A stretch of 6,234 nt of DNA from NCBI GenBank assembly GCA_030600725.1, contig JAUVLN010000139.1, positions 1 through 6,234 on the forward strand, read 5' to 3'. Below the pieces are notes generated by a model. The model worked only from the letters and a program-made list of their open reading frames with translations. It ran no database searches and was not told the origin of the DNA. The position numbers were made by a program, and so were the translations under genes. Positions 1-6,074 of this stretch are shown here, in pieces. Position 1 is the first letter of the stretch. Each line of letters opens with the position of its first letter. Source of the DNA: Thermoplasmatota archaeon (lineage in GTDB: Archaea > Thermoplasmatota > Penumbrarchaeia > Penumbrarchaeales > Penumbrarchaeaceae).

Positions 1-1
1 G

Positions 2-850
2 ATGCTTCTCGCCTACAATGATCTGTATTTCGGGGGCCCCTTCAACTCCGGGTACCAGATGGATATGCAGATAACTGTTTCAACTGGCGTATCGGAGGAG
101 AACACGACCATAACCGAAGAGCCCTCAGAATCATTTCTCGAATCCTACTTCGAGTATTCCCGGGAGGACCTTGATAACATCCCGAGGGTCATGTCGCTTC
201 TATTTTTTCTCCATGCCCCCCTTCTTCTCATGTTCGCAGCAGTACCTTTTGCGCTTCGTATCAGGGGAAAACGGTATCTTACGATCTCGTTACTTGCCTG
301 GATCGCATCGATATTCGTGATATATCTCTCCCAGGGATGGGCGGGGGGCTGGGTGGGTAACGATGCGAGGTCCATGGAGGATATGAGATATTATCTGCCG
401 GCCCTGCCGCCCGCCACCATTCTCCTTGGGGCCTTGCTGGCGGAGACCTTCAAGATCGGGCCCAGGTTGAAAGGGTCCGGACTTCCCGGGCCGTTGAAGA
501 GGATCACCGTCCCCGGTATGATCACCATTGTCGTTGTATCGTTTCTAATGATATCCGGCGTGGCAGTGGGAATGTACGGGGTCGATCAGCAGGTGGATAG
601 GATCGATGGTGTGATCGATCAGCAGAAACCTCCGGATCAGAATGGACCACCGCCGAACGGAAACCCCATCATGGACATAGAACAGCAAATACCTCCAGGT
701 GGGGGCATGGAGGAGGGAGACGAGCTCTTCCACCCTGTTGAGCTGCAGTGGACCCTTCCTCTGCTTTTGTTGTCGATGGTGCACATCCTGATCTGTGGGA
801 TGTACCTTGCATGGAAAGGGCCCGGGAAGGATCATATTGGGGAAGAATAG
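2..850 (+). CDS. C-terminal part of a multi-pass membrane protein, GT-C/PMT-like glycosyltransferase candidate (5' partial)
   Basis: The reading frame is open to the left edge, so the ATG at position 2 is probably internal and the N-terminal part lies outside the window. The visible 282 residues contain about five membrane segments (near residues 63-85, 93-111, 131-148, 169-192 and 249-271). The opening 'YNDLYFGGPFNSGY' and the later 'RYYLPALPPATILLGALL' resemble features of polytopic GT-C glycosyltransferases of the ArnT/PMT type, which transfer sugars from lipid-linked donors at the outer membrane face. That family match is from memory and is not proven; the catalytic acidic loop would be in the missing part. 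A Pro/Gly/Gln-rich hydrophilic loop (about 205-245) separates the last two membrane segments. The protein ends shortly after the last segment in a charged tail, at TAG 848-850. It is co-oriented with the next gene but separated from it by a promoter. An unrelated polytopic membrane protein remains possible. Confidence 0.6.
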   Translation: MLLAYNDLYFGGPFNSGYQMDMQITVSTGVSEENTTITEEPSESFLESYFEYSREDLDNIPRVMSLLFFLHAPLLLMFAAVPFALRIRGKRYLTISLLAWIASIFVIYLSQGWAGGWVGNDARSMEDMRYYLPALPPATILLGALLAETFKIGPRLKGSGLPGPLKRITVPGMITIVVVSFLMISGVAVGMYGVDQQVDRIDGVIDQQKPPDQNGPPPNGNPIMDIEQQIPPGGGMEEGDELFHPVELQWTLPLLLLSMVHILICGMYLAWKGPGKDHIGEE

Positions 851-932
851 CGACTCAAGATCGGCCTTTTCCGAGGTTCGAACTCAATTCGATCCTCCTT
901 AAAATTGAGGTGATACAGAATTCAATTGGGTC

Positions 933-947
933 CAAAAGGTTTATTTA
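933..947 (+). promoter_or_regulatory. Archaeal promoter (BRE/TATA) of the first ATPase gene
   Basis: The sequence CAAAAGGTTTATTTA has a purine/A-rich BRE-like part followed by a TATA-like TTTATTTA at 940-947. It matches 13 of 15 positions of the element in front of the second ATPase gene (5536-5550). The ATG at 972 lies 24 nt after the box, where archaeal transcription usually begins, which points to a leaderless or near-leaderless mRNA. No Shine-Dalgarno sequence is visible. Confidence 0.6.
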
Positions 948-963
948 GCGTTGGAACTCATAA

Positions 964-981
964 CGGTAACCATGGTTACCG
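964..981. promoter_or_regulatory. Perfect 18-bp palindrome over the predicted transcription start (candidate operator)
   Basis: CGGTAACCATGGTTACCG is a perfect palindrome centred on the A/T of the ATG at 972. It sits 17-34 nt downstream of the TATA-like box, so it covers the expected transcription start. A dimeric repressor bound there would block the initiation complex. A second, shorter palindrome (AATGGCCATT, 983-992) follows immediately. The binding protein is unknown and the operator role is inferred. Confidence 0.5.
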
Positions 982-2204
982 GAATGGCCATTACCCGTCG
1001 TGAGATAGAATATATAACGGACAATCAAGGGTGGGTACTGCTCTATGGCCGAAGAAAGGTTGGAAAAACATTCCTTGTTAGAAATTTCATCAAGCACGAT
1101 GATTATATTCTGATAAAAAGAGGCGGAGGGGCCCTTTTCGAGAAAGGACCTGTGAGGTCCTGTGATGATAACAAGATGGCCATGGCCCTTATCATTGACC
1201 GTATCCAGGATGGAAAGACCATTGTGATCGACGAATTTCAAAGGCTCCCCGATGAGTTTCTGGATAGGTTACAGATGGTCCATCCCAGGGGACGTGTACT
1301 TCTCCTAGGATCTTCCATGAAGGTGGCCAAGGAGCTTCTTTCCTCCAGATCACCTCTCCTTGGCCTTCTCGGCGAGGTGAAGATGGGGCTTCTTTCCCCT
1401 TCGGAGATATTCATTGGACTTTCAGAGGTCATGCCCGCCCAAAAAGCCCTTGAATTGGGAACCTACCTGAGAGATCCGTGGTCCATTCCATATCTTGGGG
1501 GCTCTCCCTCCGAGACGATGATCAGGATATTGAACAGATCAAAGGAGGCGATAACTGCGCTCATCGGTGAGATATTCCTCTCCGATGAAAGATACCTTTC
1601 AAGGGTATATGAAGGGATACTACGATCCCTCGCAGATGGAAAAACGACCTTGAAGGAGGTGGCGGACCAGCTTCATTCCAGGGGATTGATCAAGGCGAAC
1701 GATCCATCCTTGATCAGGCAGTATGTGTTGATAATGAGCTCAATGGACCTGATCCAGAAGATACCTGTCAACAACAAGAAGGGAAATTACTATTCCATAA
1801 GGTCGAAGATCATGGACCTCTACTATTATATCGATGAGAAATATGGATTGGACCTTGGTGGGATGGACCTTGCAATGGAAGTGTACAAGGAGAGGTCCCC
1901 CAGACATATCGAATCGTTCATCGGGGAGCTTCTTGCCGAGATCATGGGCGGGGTCTTCGAGTACCAGATGGACCCTGATAAGGAGCTGGATATCATGATA
2001 AAGAGAAGGAACAGGATAATCCTTGCAGGAGAGGTGAAATGGTCTGACAGGGTGAGAAAAAAGGATATCGATTCCTTTTCAGGGAAAGTGGAAGGGCTGA
2101 AATGTAAAAAGGTGCTGATCTCAAAGAAGCGTATCTCCGTGGATAACATCGGATCGTTGACACCTGAGGACCTTCTGGAAATGGCAAAGAAAATAAAACG
2201 GTAA
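972..2204 (+). CDS. Archaeal ATPase (ATPase_2-like P-loop domain with winged helix and DUF234/PD-(D/E)XK-like C-terminus)
   Basis: The product is about 410 residues, a normal full length for this family. With the ATG at 972 as residue 1, Walker A is GRRKVGKT at 26-33. Walker B is IVIDEFQRL near 84-92, with D87 and E88 as the likely magnesium/catalytic pair; 'DEFQRL' is typical of archaeal STAND-related ATPases (Pfam ATPase_2). A winged-helix-like region follows (about 213-290). The C-terminus holds 'ELDI' (D340) and 'GEVKW' (E354, K356), the D...ExK pattern of the PD-(D/E)XK nuclease-like fold seen in DUF234. The position equivalent to the usual Arg of 'PLyGR' is Leu ('SPLLGLL'). The ATG at 972 is chosen for its spacing to the TATA element. 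A TTG at 951 would start almost on the TATA box, and the ATG at 984 aligns best with the start of the paralogue, so 984 is a real alternative. The family is cytoplasmic and its physiological role and substrate are poorly known. The gene converges with the surface-protein gene, 87 bp apart. Confidence 0.85.
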   Translation: MVTGMAITRREIEYITDNQGWVLLYGRRKVGKTFLVRNFIKHDDYILIKRGGGALFEKGPVRSCDDNKMAMALIIDRIQDGKTIVIDEFQRLPDEFLDRLQMVHPRGRVLLLGSSMKVAKELLSSRSPLLGLLGEVKMGLLSPSEIFIGLSEVMPAQKALELGTYLRDPWSIPYLGGSPSETMIRILNRSKEAITALIGEIFLSDERYLSRVYEGILRSLADGKTTLKEVADQLHSRGLIKANDPSLIRQYVLIMSSMDLIQKIPVNNKKGNYYSIRSKIMDLYYYIDEKYGLDLGGMDLAMEVYKERSPRHIESFIGELLAEIMGGVFEYQMDPDKELDIMIKRRNRIILAGEVKWSDRVRKKDIDSFSGKVEGLKCKKVLISKKRISVDNIGSLTPEDLLEMAKKIKR

Positions 2205-2291
2205 AAATGAGGCCAGGGTAGGAGCGTAAGGTTCAAGCTCCAACATCATGTTCTGTTCCCGTATGCATTGTTCGGATGCCCATTTGGGATG

Positions 2292-5200
2292 TTATTCTTC
2301 CAATGAGTCTGTTTGGCATTTCCTCGATTTGACCACCAATACGATGATGACGACCATGATCAGGAGCAGGGCGATCCCGGCGATCAAATAGAGTCCAATA
2401 TTTGACTCCTTATCCTCAGTATCCGTCGATCCATCGACATTTGGGTCTGTTTCCTGTTTGTACTCGTCGAGGTTTGAAATGCCGTCGCCATCCGAATCCA
2501 GCGCTGCATCCGTTGGATCATCAGGATCGAGTCCGTGTTCCAATTCCCATGAGTCAGGCATGCCGTCGCCGTCCGTATCGGTCAGGTTGTCGTCAGGGAT
2601 CGCCTTCACAACGATCGAAAAGGTATGGTGGATCTCAACGGTTCCATCAGATGCTGTGACGGTTACAGTGTATGTTCCAACAACAGGAGAGGTCCAGCTG
2701 ATCACACCGGTTCCGCTGTCAATAGTGATATCGGAGGTAGGTGTGGTCTCTATGGAATAGGTGATAATATCACCGTCAATATCTGTCGCTGTACACTCAA
2801 GGGTCAGCTCTTCTCCCTCGGTGAGGTCCTGATCAGTTGGTGTCAGGGACCAGACAGGAATATCGTTAACGTCGATCACCATCAGGGTGTAGTTAAGCGA
2901 GTGTGATCCACCGTATCCGTCAGTGACCGTTATGTTGACCCAGAATATGCCCACATCATCATTGTCCGGTGTCCCCTCTAACCTGGAACCATTCAGTTCG
3001 ATCCAGTCCGGTCCGAAGACCAGGGTCCAGTTTAATATATCACCAGCATCCACATCTGTTGCAGTTAAATTAAATTCATATGCAACATCCTCGGTTGCAT
3101 TGGGAAGTGATCTGGTCTCGATAACCGGAGCATCATTTGTATTGTTCACGGTAAGTGTGAAATTGAGGCTGTCCGAACCACCCTGATCATCCAGGACCTT
3201 GATGTTGACCCAGAATGTGCCCACATCGGAGTTGCCTGGAGTTCCATTTAGGTAGGTTCCGTTCAGCTCAAGCCAATCTGCATTTGTATCCATCGACCAG
3301 GTGAGATCGATCGCAACGGGGTCCTCGTCGGTAGCATCAAGGAAAATAGAGTAGAGTTCGTCCTGAAGCGTTGTATTTAATGGAGTTATTATGATGATCG
3401 GGTCATCGTTTGTGTTCAACACAACGATCGTAAAGTTCTGCCAGTCGCTTCCACCGTTGCCGTCATCCACGGAGACATTGACCTCATTGATTCCAACGTC
3501 TATGTTACGAGGTGTCCCCATCAACGTATTGGTGGTGGTGTTGAGTTCCAACCATGTCGGCCCTGACTCCAGTGCCCAGGTGAGCGTGTCTCCTGTGGGA
3601 TCTACGTCTATCGCAGAGAGGGGCATGGAATAGATGGCGTCCTCCGTTGCATTGAGTATTGTGAAGTTTATCTCGGGAGCATCATTTGTGTTCTGCACGG
3701 TCAATGTTAAGCTTCTTACTGTATCGTTTCCTTCTCTACCATCATCCGCGGTTATCTCTACCCAGAATTCTCCCACATCTTCGTTTAACGGGGTCCCGGA
3801 AAGAACGCCCTCGGCTGTCATTGATAGCCATGTTCCCGCGTTGGTTTGCATGGACCAGCTGACATATGTGCTGTCCGGTAAGAAGACTTCTGCTGAATAT
3901 GCAACCGAATATGGGGAGTCCTCTATGGCAAGGGCCGTATCCGAGGACGTTATCTGAGGGCTCGTATATGGGATATCTCTCAAGAATGGATATGAATGAT
4001 CCTCAACGATATCCCAGACCAGATCCAGATCCCAGGTTGCATTGGTGAATGTGCTCTTGGTCTTCATCTCGGCGGTGGTCTTTCCAGTCCCCCCATCGCT
4101 TGTGGCCATCCCGGAGGTCTCTGTGTCCCAGAAACAGTTCTCGGCAGTGCTGGTACTGTCGGTGAATCCGGTGAACCCACCGATATAGAGATCTGTTCCG
4201 GTGACGTTTCCTGTAGCGTAGCAGTTTGAAATCGTGCTGCTATCAACATTATGTCCCATGAACCCGCCGGTAAAATTTGCTCCGTTTACGCTGCCGGTAG
4301 CGTAGCTGTTTGAAATCGTGATGCAATTCCAAATATATCCCATGAACCCGCCAACATAATCTGCTCCGCTTACGCTGCCGGTAGCGTAGCAGTTTGAAGC
4401 CGCGCCGCCACTTGTGACCTCTCCAAAGAGCCCACCTACATAATCGCCTCCGATGACATTTCCCGAGGCAGAGCAGTTCTCGACCGAGCCCCTTTGAACG
4501 GTAGCTATGAGGCCTCCAACATCATAGTCAGTACAGCTGACGTCTCCCGAGGCAGAGCAGTTTGATACCAGGCCTCCATTGTCTCCCACTAGCCCACCGA
4601 CCACATACTCCCCTCTGACGTTTCCCGATGCAGAGCAGTTTGAGACCAGGCCATCACTGCCTCCTATAAGTCCCCCTATATATCCTCGTGTGCCGCTGAC
4701 GTTTCCCGAGGCAGAGCAGTTTGAGACCGAACCGTCACCTTGGTTGTATCCCATGAGACTTCCGAGGTCCCCAGCTCCATTGACGTTTCCTGTGGAATGG
4801 CAGTTTGAGACCGTGCCGTCGTTACTTCCAAGTATCCCGCCCATATCCGAATTACCGCTGACATTGCCAGTGGCATAGCAGTTCTCGACCGTGCCGTAGT
4901 TTCTACCCGCGAGCCCGCCGGCGTAATAATTTCCGCTGATATTAATATCGTGCAGACCGATATTGTTCAAGTTTGCCTCCGCCTCGAGGACACCGAACAA
5001 TCCCACATAATTTGTAGCGATCAGGTTGATGAAGAGGTCTGTGATGTTGCATCCTTGTCCGTCCAGGGATCCCGTGAACCCGTTCCAAAGTTCTCCAATC
5101 GGTTCAAAACCTTCACCCGCGTTCCAACCAACTGTGGCGGATGCGTCGATATCGTTGGTCAGTATATAGTGTGCGCTGATGTCTGAACTTATATTCTGAA

Positions 5201-5405
5201 GCTGAGTCACATTGGCTATCTGATATGGGTCCCCGATAGATCCATCTCCACCTGCGAACGCTCTTGTATTCTCAGCTTCTGCTGGTTCCACAAGGCCTCC
5301 AGATGATATGGCCAACAGGCCCAAGAAACCTGCAGATATCAATGCCAATACCAAGAGTAGTGAATATGTTTTTTGATTATGCAATAGACCATCCCCATTA
5401 TGCAT
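2292..5405 (-). CDS. Large modular secreted and membrane-anchored surface protein: GLUG repeats, cadherin-like domains, calcium-binding segment
   Basis: The 1037-residue product has a clear surface architecture. Residues 12-36 form a hydrophobic signal segment ending near 'AEA|EN' at about 44-45. An N-terminal region (about 50-170, with 'GDPYQIANVTQLQNI') leads into nine GLUG-type repeats (about 173-421) of the form VSNCxATGNVSGxxxVGGLxG. These repeats, widespread in prokaryotic surface proteins, are thought to build beta-solenoids. Four CADG/He_PIG-like domains follow (about 483-850), each with 'LxGTPxNxDVGxFWVNIxVxDG' and ending in 'NTNDAP' or a variant, then a fifth, divergent Ig-like domain (851-935). 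Residues 942-990 carry DTDGDGMPD and DSDGDGISN, a thrombospondin-3/dockerin-like calcium-binding segment. A transmembrane helix (about 1003-1025) and a short basic tail (KSRK) anchor the protein, leaving nearly all of it outside the cell. N-X-S/T sequons are abundant, suiting archaeal N-glycosylation. Adhesion or cell-envelope binding is the likely role, by analogy only; no enzymatic domain is evident. ATG 5403-5405 is the only suitable start ahead of the signal peptide. Confidence 0.9.
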   Translation of the reverse strand: MHNGDGLLHNQKTYSLLLVLALISAGFLGLLAISSGGLVEPAEAENTRAFAGGDGSIGDPYQIANVTQLQNISSDISAHYILTNDIDASATVGWNAGEGFEPIGELWNGFTGSLDGQGCNITDLFINLIATNYVGLFGVLEAEANLNNIGLHDINISGNYYAGGLAGRNYGTVENCYATGNVSGNSDMGGILGSNDGTVSNCHSTGNVNGAGDLGSLMGYNQGDGSVSNCSASGNVSGTRGYIGGLIGGSDGLVSNCSASGNVRGEYVVGGLVGDNGGLVSNCSASGDVSCTDYDVGGLIATVQRGSVENCSASGNVIGGDYVGGLFGEVTSGGAASNCYATGSVSGADYVGGFMGYIWNCITISNSYATGSVNGANFTGGFMGHNVDSSTISNCYATGNVTGTDLYIGGFTGFTDSTSTAENCFWDTETSGMATSDGGTGKTTAEMKTKSTFTNATWDLDLVWDIVEDHSYPFLRDIPYTSPQITSSDTALAIEDSPYSVAYSAEVFLPDSTYVSWSMQTNAGTWLSMTAEGVLSGTPLNEDVGEFWVEITADDGREGNDTVRSLTLTVQNTNDAPEINFTILNATEDAIYSMPLSAIDVDPTGDTLTWALESGPTWLELNTTTNTLMGTPRNIDVGINEVNVSVDDGNGGSDWQNFTIVVLNTNDDPIIIITPLNTTLQDELYSIFLDATDEDPVAIDLTWSMDTNADWLELNGTYLNGTPGNSDVGTFWVNIKVLDDQGGSDSLNFTLTVNNTNDAPVIETRSLPNATEDVAYEFNLTATDVDAGDILNWTLVFGPDWIELNGSRLEGTPDNDDVGIFWVNITVTDGYGGSHSLNYTLMVIDVNDIPVWSLTPTDQDLTEGEELTLECTATDIDGDIITYSIETTPTSDITIDSGTGVISWTSPVVGTYTVTVTASDGTVEIHHTFSIVVKAIPDDNLTDTDGDGMPDSWELEHGLDPDDPTDAALDSDGDGISNLDEYKQETDPNVDGSTDTEDKESNIGLYLIAGIALLLIMVVIIVLVVKSRKCQTDSLEE
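2331..2399 (-). other. C-terminal transmembrane anchor of the surface protein
   Basis: This segment encodes about residues 1003-1025 (IGLYLIAGIALL, then a run rich in I, V, M and L), followed by the basic stop-transfer KSRK and a short acidic end. With the N-terminal signal peptide this gives a single-pass protein with its C-terminus inside. There is no LPxTG or PGF-CTERM-like sorting signal, so anchoring appears to be by the helix itself. Confidence 0.85.
2436..2582 (-). other. Calcium-binding TSP3/dockerin-like segment
   Basis: The segment encodes residues 942-990. It contains two acidic loops, DTDGDGMPD and DSDGDGISN, each followed by an acidic helix-like stretch ('SWELEHGLDP', 'LDEYKQETDP'). 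The DxDxDG spacing gives the usual calcium-coordinating side chains. In archaeal and bacterial surface proteins this module often lies just before the membrane or wall anchor, as here, and probably acts as a calcium-stiffened stalk. Confidence 0.8.
2856..3959 (-). repeat. Four tandem CADG/He_PIG-like domain repeats
   Basis: The array encodes residues 483-850 in four units of about 90-95 residues each, with boundaries marked by NTNDAP, NTNDDP, NTNDAP and DVNDIP. Each unit repeats a W..L-N core, an 'L.GTP.N.DVG' turn and a final beta-strand rich in N-X-S/T sequons. The units are also similar in DNA, for instance the stretch encoding 'FWVN' in units 3 and 4. CADG domains are Ig-like folds used as spacers or adhesive modules in surface proteins. 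Confidence 0.8.
4137..4889 (-). repeat. Tandem GLUG repeats with an 84-bp period
   Basis: About nine units of 26-28 residues (about 173-421), plus a terminal half unit ('AENCFWDTETSG'), encode variants of VSNCxATGNVSGxxYVGGLxG. A degenerate unit ('INISGNYYAGGLAG') precedes them. The DNA copies are close, especially over the 'SNC.ASGNV' core. Copies fall into a 'YAT' class at both ends and an 'SAS' class in the middle. One Cys recurs per unit, with Ser replacing it in unit 8 ('SNSYATG'). Confidence 0.85.
5298..5372 (-). other. Signal peptide hydrophobic core
   Basis: Residues about 12-36 (QKTYSLLLVLALISAGFLGL and onward) form the basic/polar start and hydrophobic core of a Sec-type signal, followed by 'PAEA|EN', a plausible signal peptidase I site near residue 44. 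It directs the protein out of the cell. Confidence 0.8.
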
Positions 5406-5423
5406 GAAAATCTGTTCTGTAAT

Positions 5424-5448
5424 TTAGTATTTTTGATAGGACCTATCA
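5424..5448 (-). promoter_or_regulatory. Promoter region of the surface-protein gene with adjoining inverted repeat
   Basis: On the minus strand an A/T-rich TATA-like stretch (AAAAATACTA, 5433-5424) lies about 18-28 nt before the ATG at 5405, again suggesting a leaderless mRNA. Immediately upstream is TGATAGG-A-CCTATCA (plus-strand reading, 5434-5448), a perfect inverted repeat with a single central base, lying where the BRE would be. A third half-site, GGTCCTATC, occurs at 5459-5467. A regulator bound here could compete with or help recruit TFB; which one is not visible from sequence. Confidence 0.45.
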
Positions 5449-5535
5449 TTCCCTCTCTGGTCCTATCCTCATCTATTAGGCCTTCATCTTCATCACGTAT
5501 AAGGTCCTCATGACAACATCATATCTCACTGAAAT

Positions 5536-5550
5536 CAAAACCTTTATTTA
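5536..5550 (+). promoter_or_regulatory. Archaeal promoter (BRE/TATA) of the second ATPase gene
   Basis: CAAAACCTTTATTTA matches the promoter of the first ATPase gene except at two central bases. TTTATTTA (5543-5550) ends 23 nt before the ATG at 5574, nearly the same spacing as in the first gene, supporting leaderless initiation there. Confidence 0.6.
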
Positions 5551-5552
5551 CA

Positions 5553-5566
5553 ATAATGGTCATTAT
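5553..5566. promoter_or_regulatory. Inverted repeat between TATA box and start of the second ATPase gene
   Basis: ATAATG-GT-CATTAT has perfect 6-bp arms around two bases and lies directly after the TATA-like element. This location suits a repressor site. Because the arms are A/T-rich, chance occurrence is more likely than for the palindrome at 964-981. Confidence 0.3.
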
Positions 5567-5573
5567 ACAAATG

Positions 5574-6074
5574 ATGATTATTGCCAGGCCGGGTGAAGAG
5601 TCACTCATCAACAGAGCGAGATGGGTTCTGGTATACGGACGAAGGAAGACCGGAAAGACCTTTCTTTGCACCAGGTTCAAGGAACATGATGAATATTTCT
5701 TTGTAAAAAGGGACCGGAGCATCATTGAATTAAAAAGCATGACGGAAATGGTCTATTCAACGTTCCGTGAGATACTGATCCGCAGCATCTCTTCCGGGAG
5801 GTCCGTGGCCGTGGATGAATTCCATAGGCTCGGTGCGGACTTTCAGGAACTACTTCATTTGCTTGAGCAGAAAGGTAAGTTGACCTTGATCTCTTCGACG
5901 CTTCACCTCTCGAGAGAACTGATAAGCCCTTCTTCACCCCTGCTTGGCAAATTCGGCGAGGCAAATATCAGGATGATCGATCTGCAGGATGTATTGAATG
6001 AACTAAAGAGCAAGATATCGAACAAAAAAGAACTTGTCGAGACGGCAATAATCCTGAGAGAACCTCTGTATTGA
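5574..6074 (+). CDS. Truncated second archaeal ATPase (paralogue of the gene at 972-2204)
   Basis: The N-terminal 166 residues align throughout with the first ATPase. Shared features are 'W-VLVYGRRKTGKTFL' with Walker A GRRKTGKT at 22-29, Walker B VAVDEFHRL with D81 and E82, 'SSPLLGKFGEA' near 110-120, and 'LREPL' at the end, matching 'LRDPW' in the full-length copy. Translation then stops after one further residue, so the rest of the nucleotide-binding lobe, the winged helix and the whole PD-(D/E)XK-like C-terminus are missing (about 400 residues expected). Loss of homology coincides with a switch to bacterial-type coding sequence, so the stop is probably a by-product of the junction and not a natural end. 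The ATG at 5574 aligns with the conserved start of the paralogue and fits the promoter spacing; the in-frame ATGs at 5556 and 5571 are alternatives, but 5556 is only 5 nt from the TATA element. As it stands the product would be non-functional or a partial P-loop protein. Confidence 0.75.
   Translation: MIIARPGEESLINRARWVLVYGRRKTGKTFLCTRFKEHDEYFFVKRDRSIIELKSMTEMVYSTFREILIRSISSGRSVAVDEFHRLGADFQELLHLLEQKGKLTLISSTLHLSRELISPSSPLLGKFGEANIRMIDLQDVLNELKSKISNKKELVETAIILREPLY

Noticed and set aside
883..909. Inverted repeat CTCAATT...AATTGAG after the membrane-protein gene as a terminator
   Set aside because: The 7-bp A/T-rich arms with a 13-nt loop and no following T-tract are weak evidence; archaeal termination rarely depends on such hairpins.
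951..971. TTG start at 951 for the first ATPase, adding seven residues (MELITVT)
   Set aside because: It lies only 3 nt after the TATA-like box, so it would be upstream of the expected transcription start. The extra residues have no counterpart in the paralogue.
1826..2236. 136-residue open frame on the minus strand opposite the first ATPase
   Set aside because: It is a shadow of the coding strand: low-complexity Ser/Phe-rich product, no promoter, and the plus strand has a clear family match.
2202..2241. GGAGC...GCTCC hairpin with a nearby T5 run on the minus strand as a terminator for the surface-protein gene
   Set aside because: There are only five base pairs around an 11-nt loop and the T-run is 14 nt or more away; too weak to annotate.
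2402..4229. Several plus-strand open frames of 60-107 residues opposite the surface-protein gene
   Set aside because: Their products are antisense translations of the repeats (Ser/Pro/Thr-rich) with no domain, start signal or promoter.
4200..4890. Regular repeats of about 84 bp suggestive of a CRISPR or satellite array
   Set aside because: The repeats are in frame, encode GLUG units within one long open gene, and have no unique spacers of constant length.
972..6074. The two ATPases plus surface protein as a defence or conflict system
   Set aside because: The PD-(D/E)XK-like tail and STAND-like P-loop are suggestive, but no partner module, mobile element or defence gene is present. The surface protein has its own opposite-strand promoter and the second ATPase is broken.
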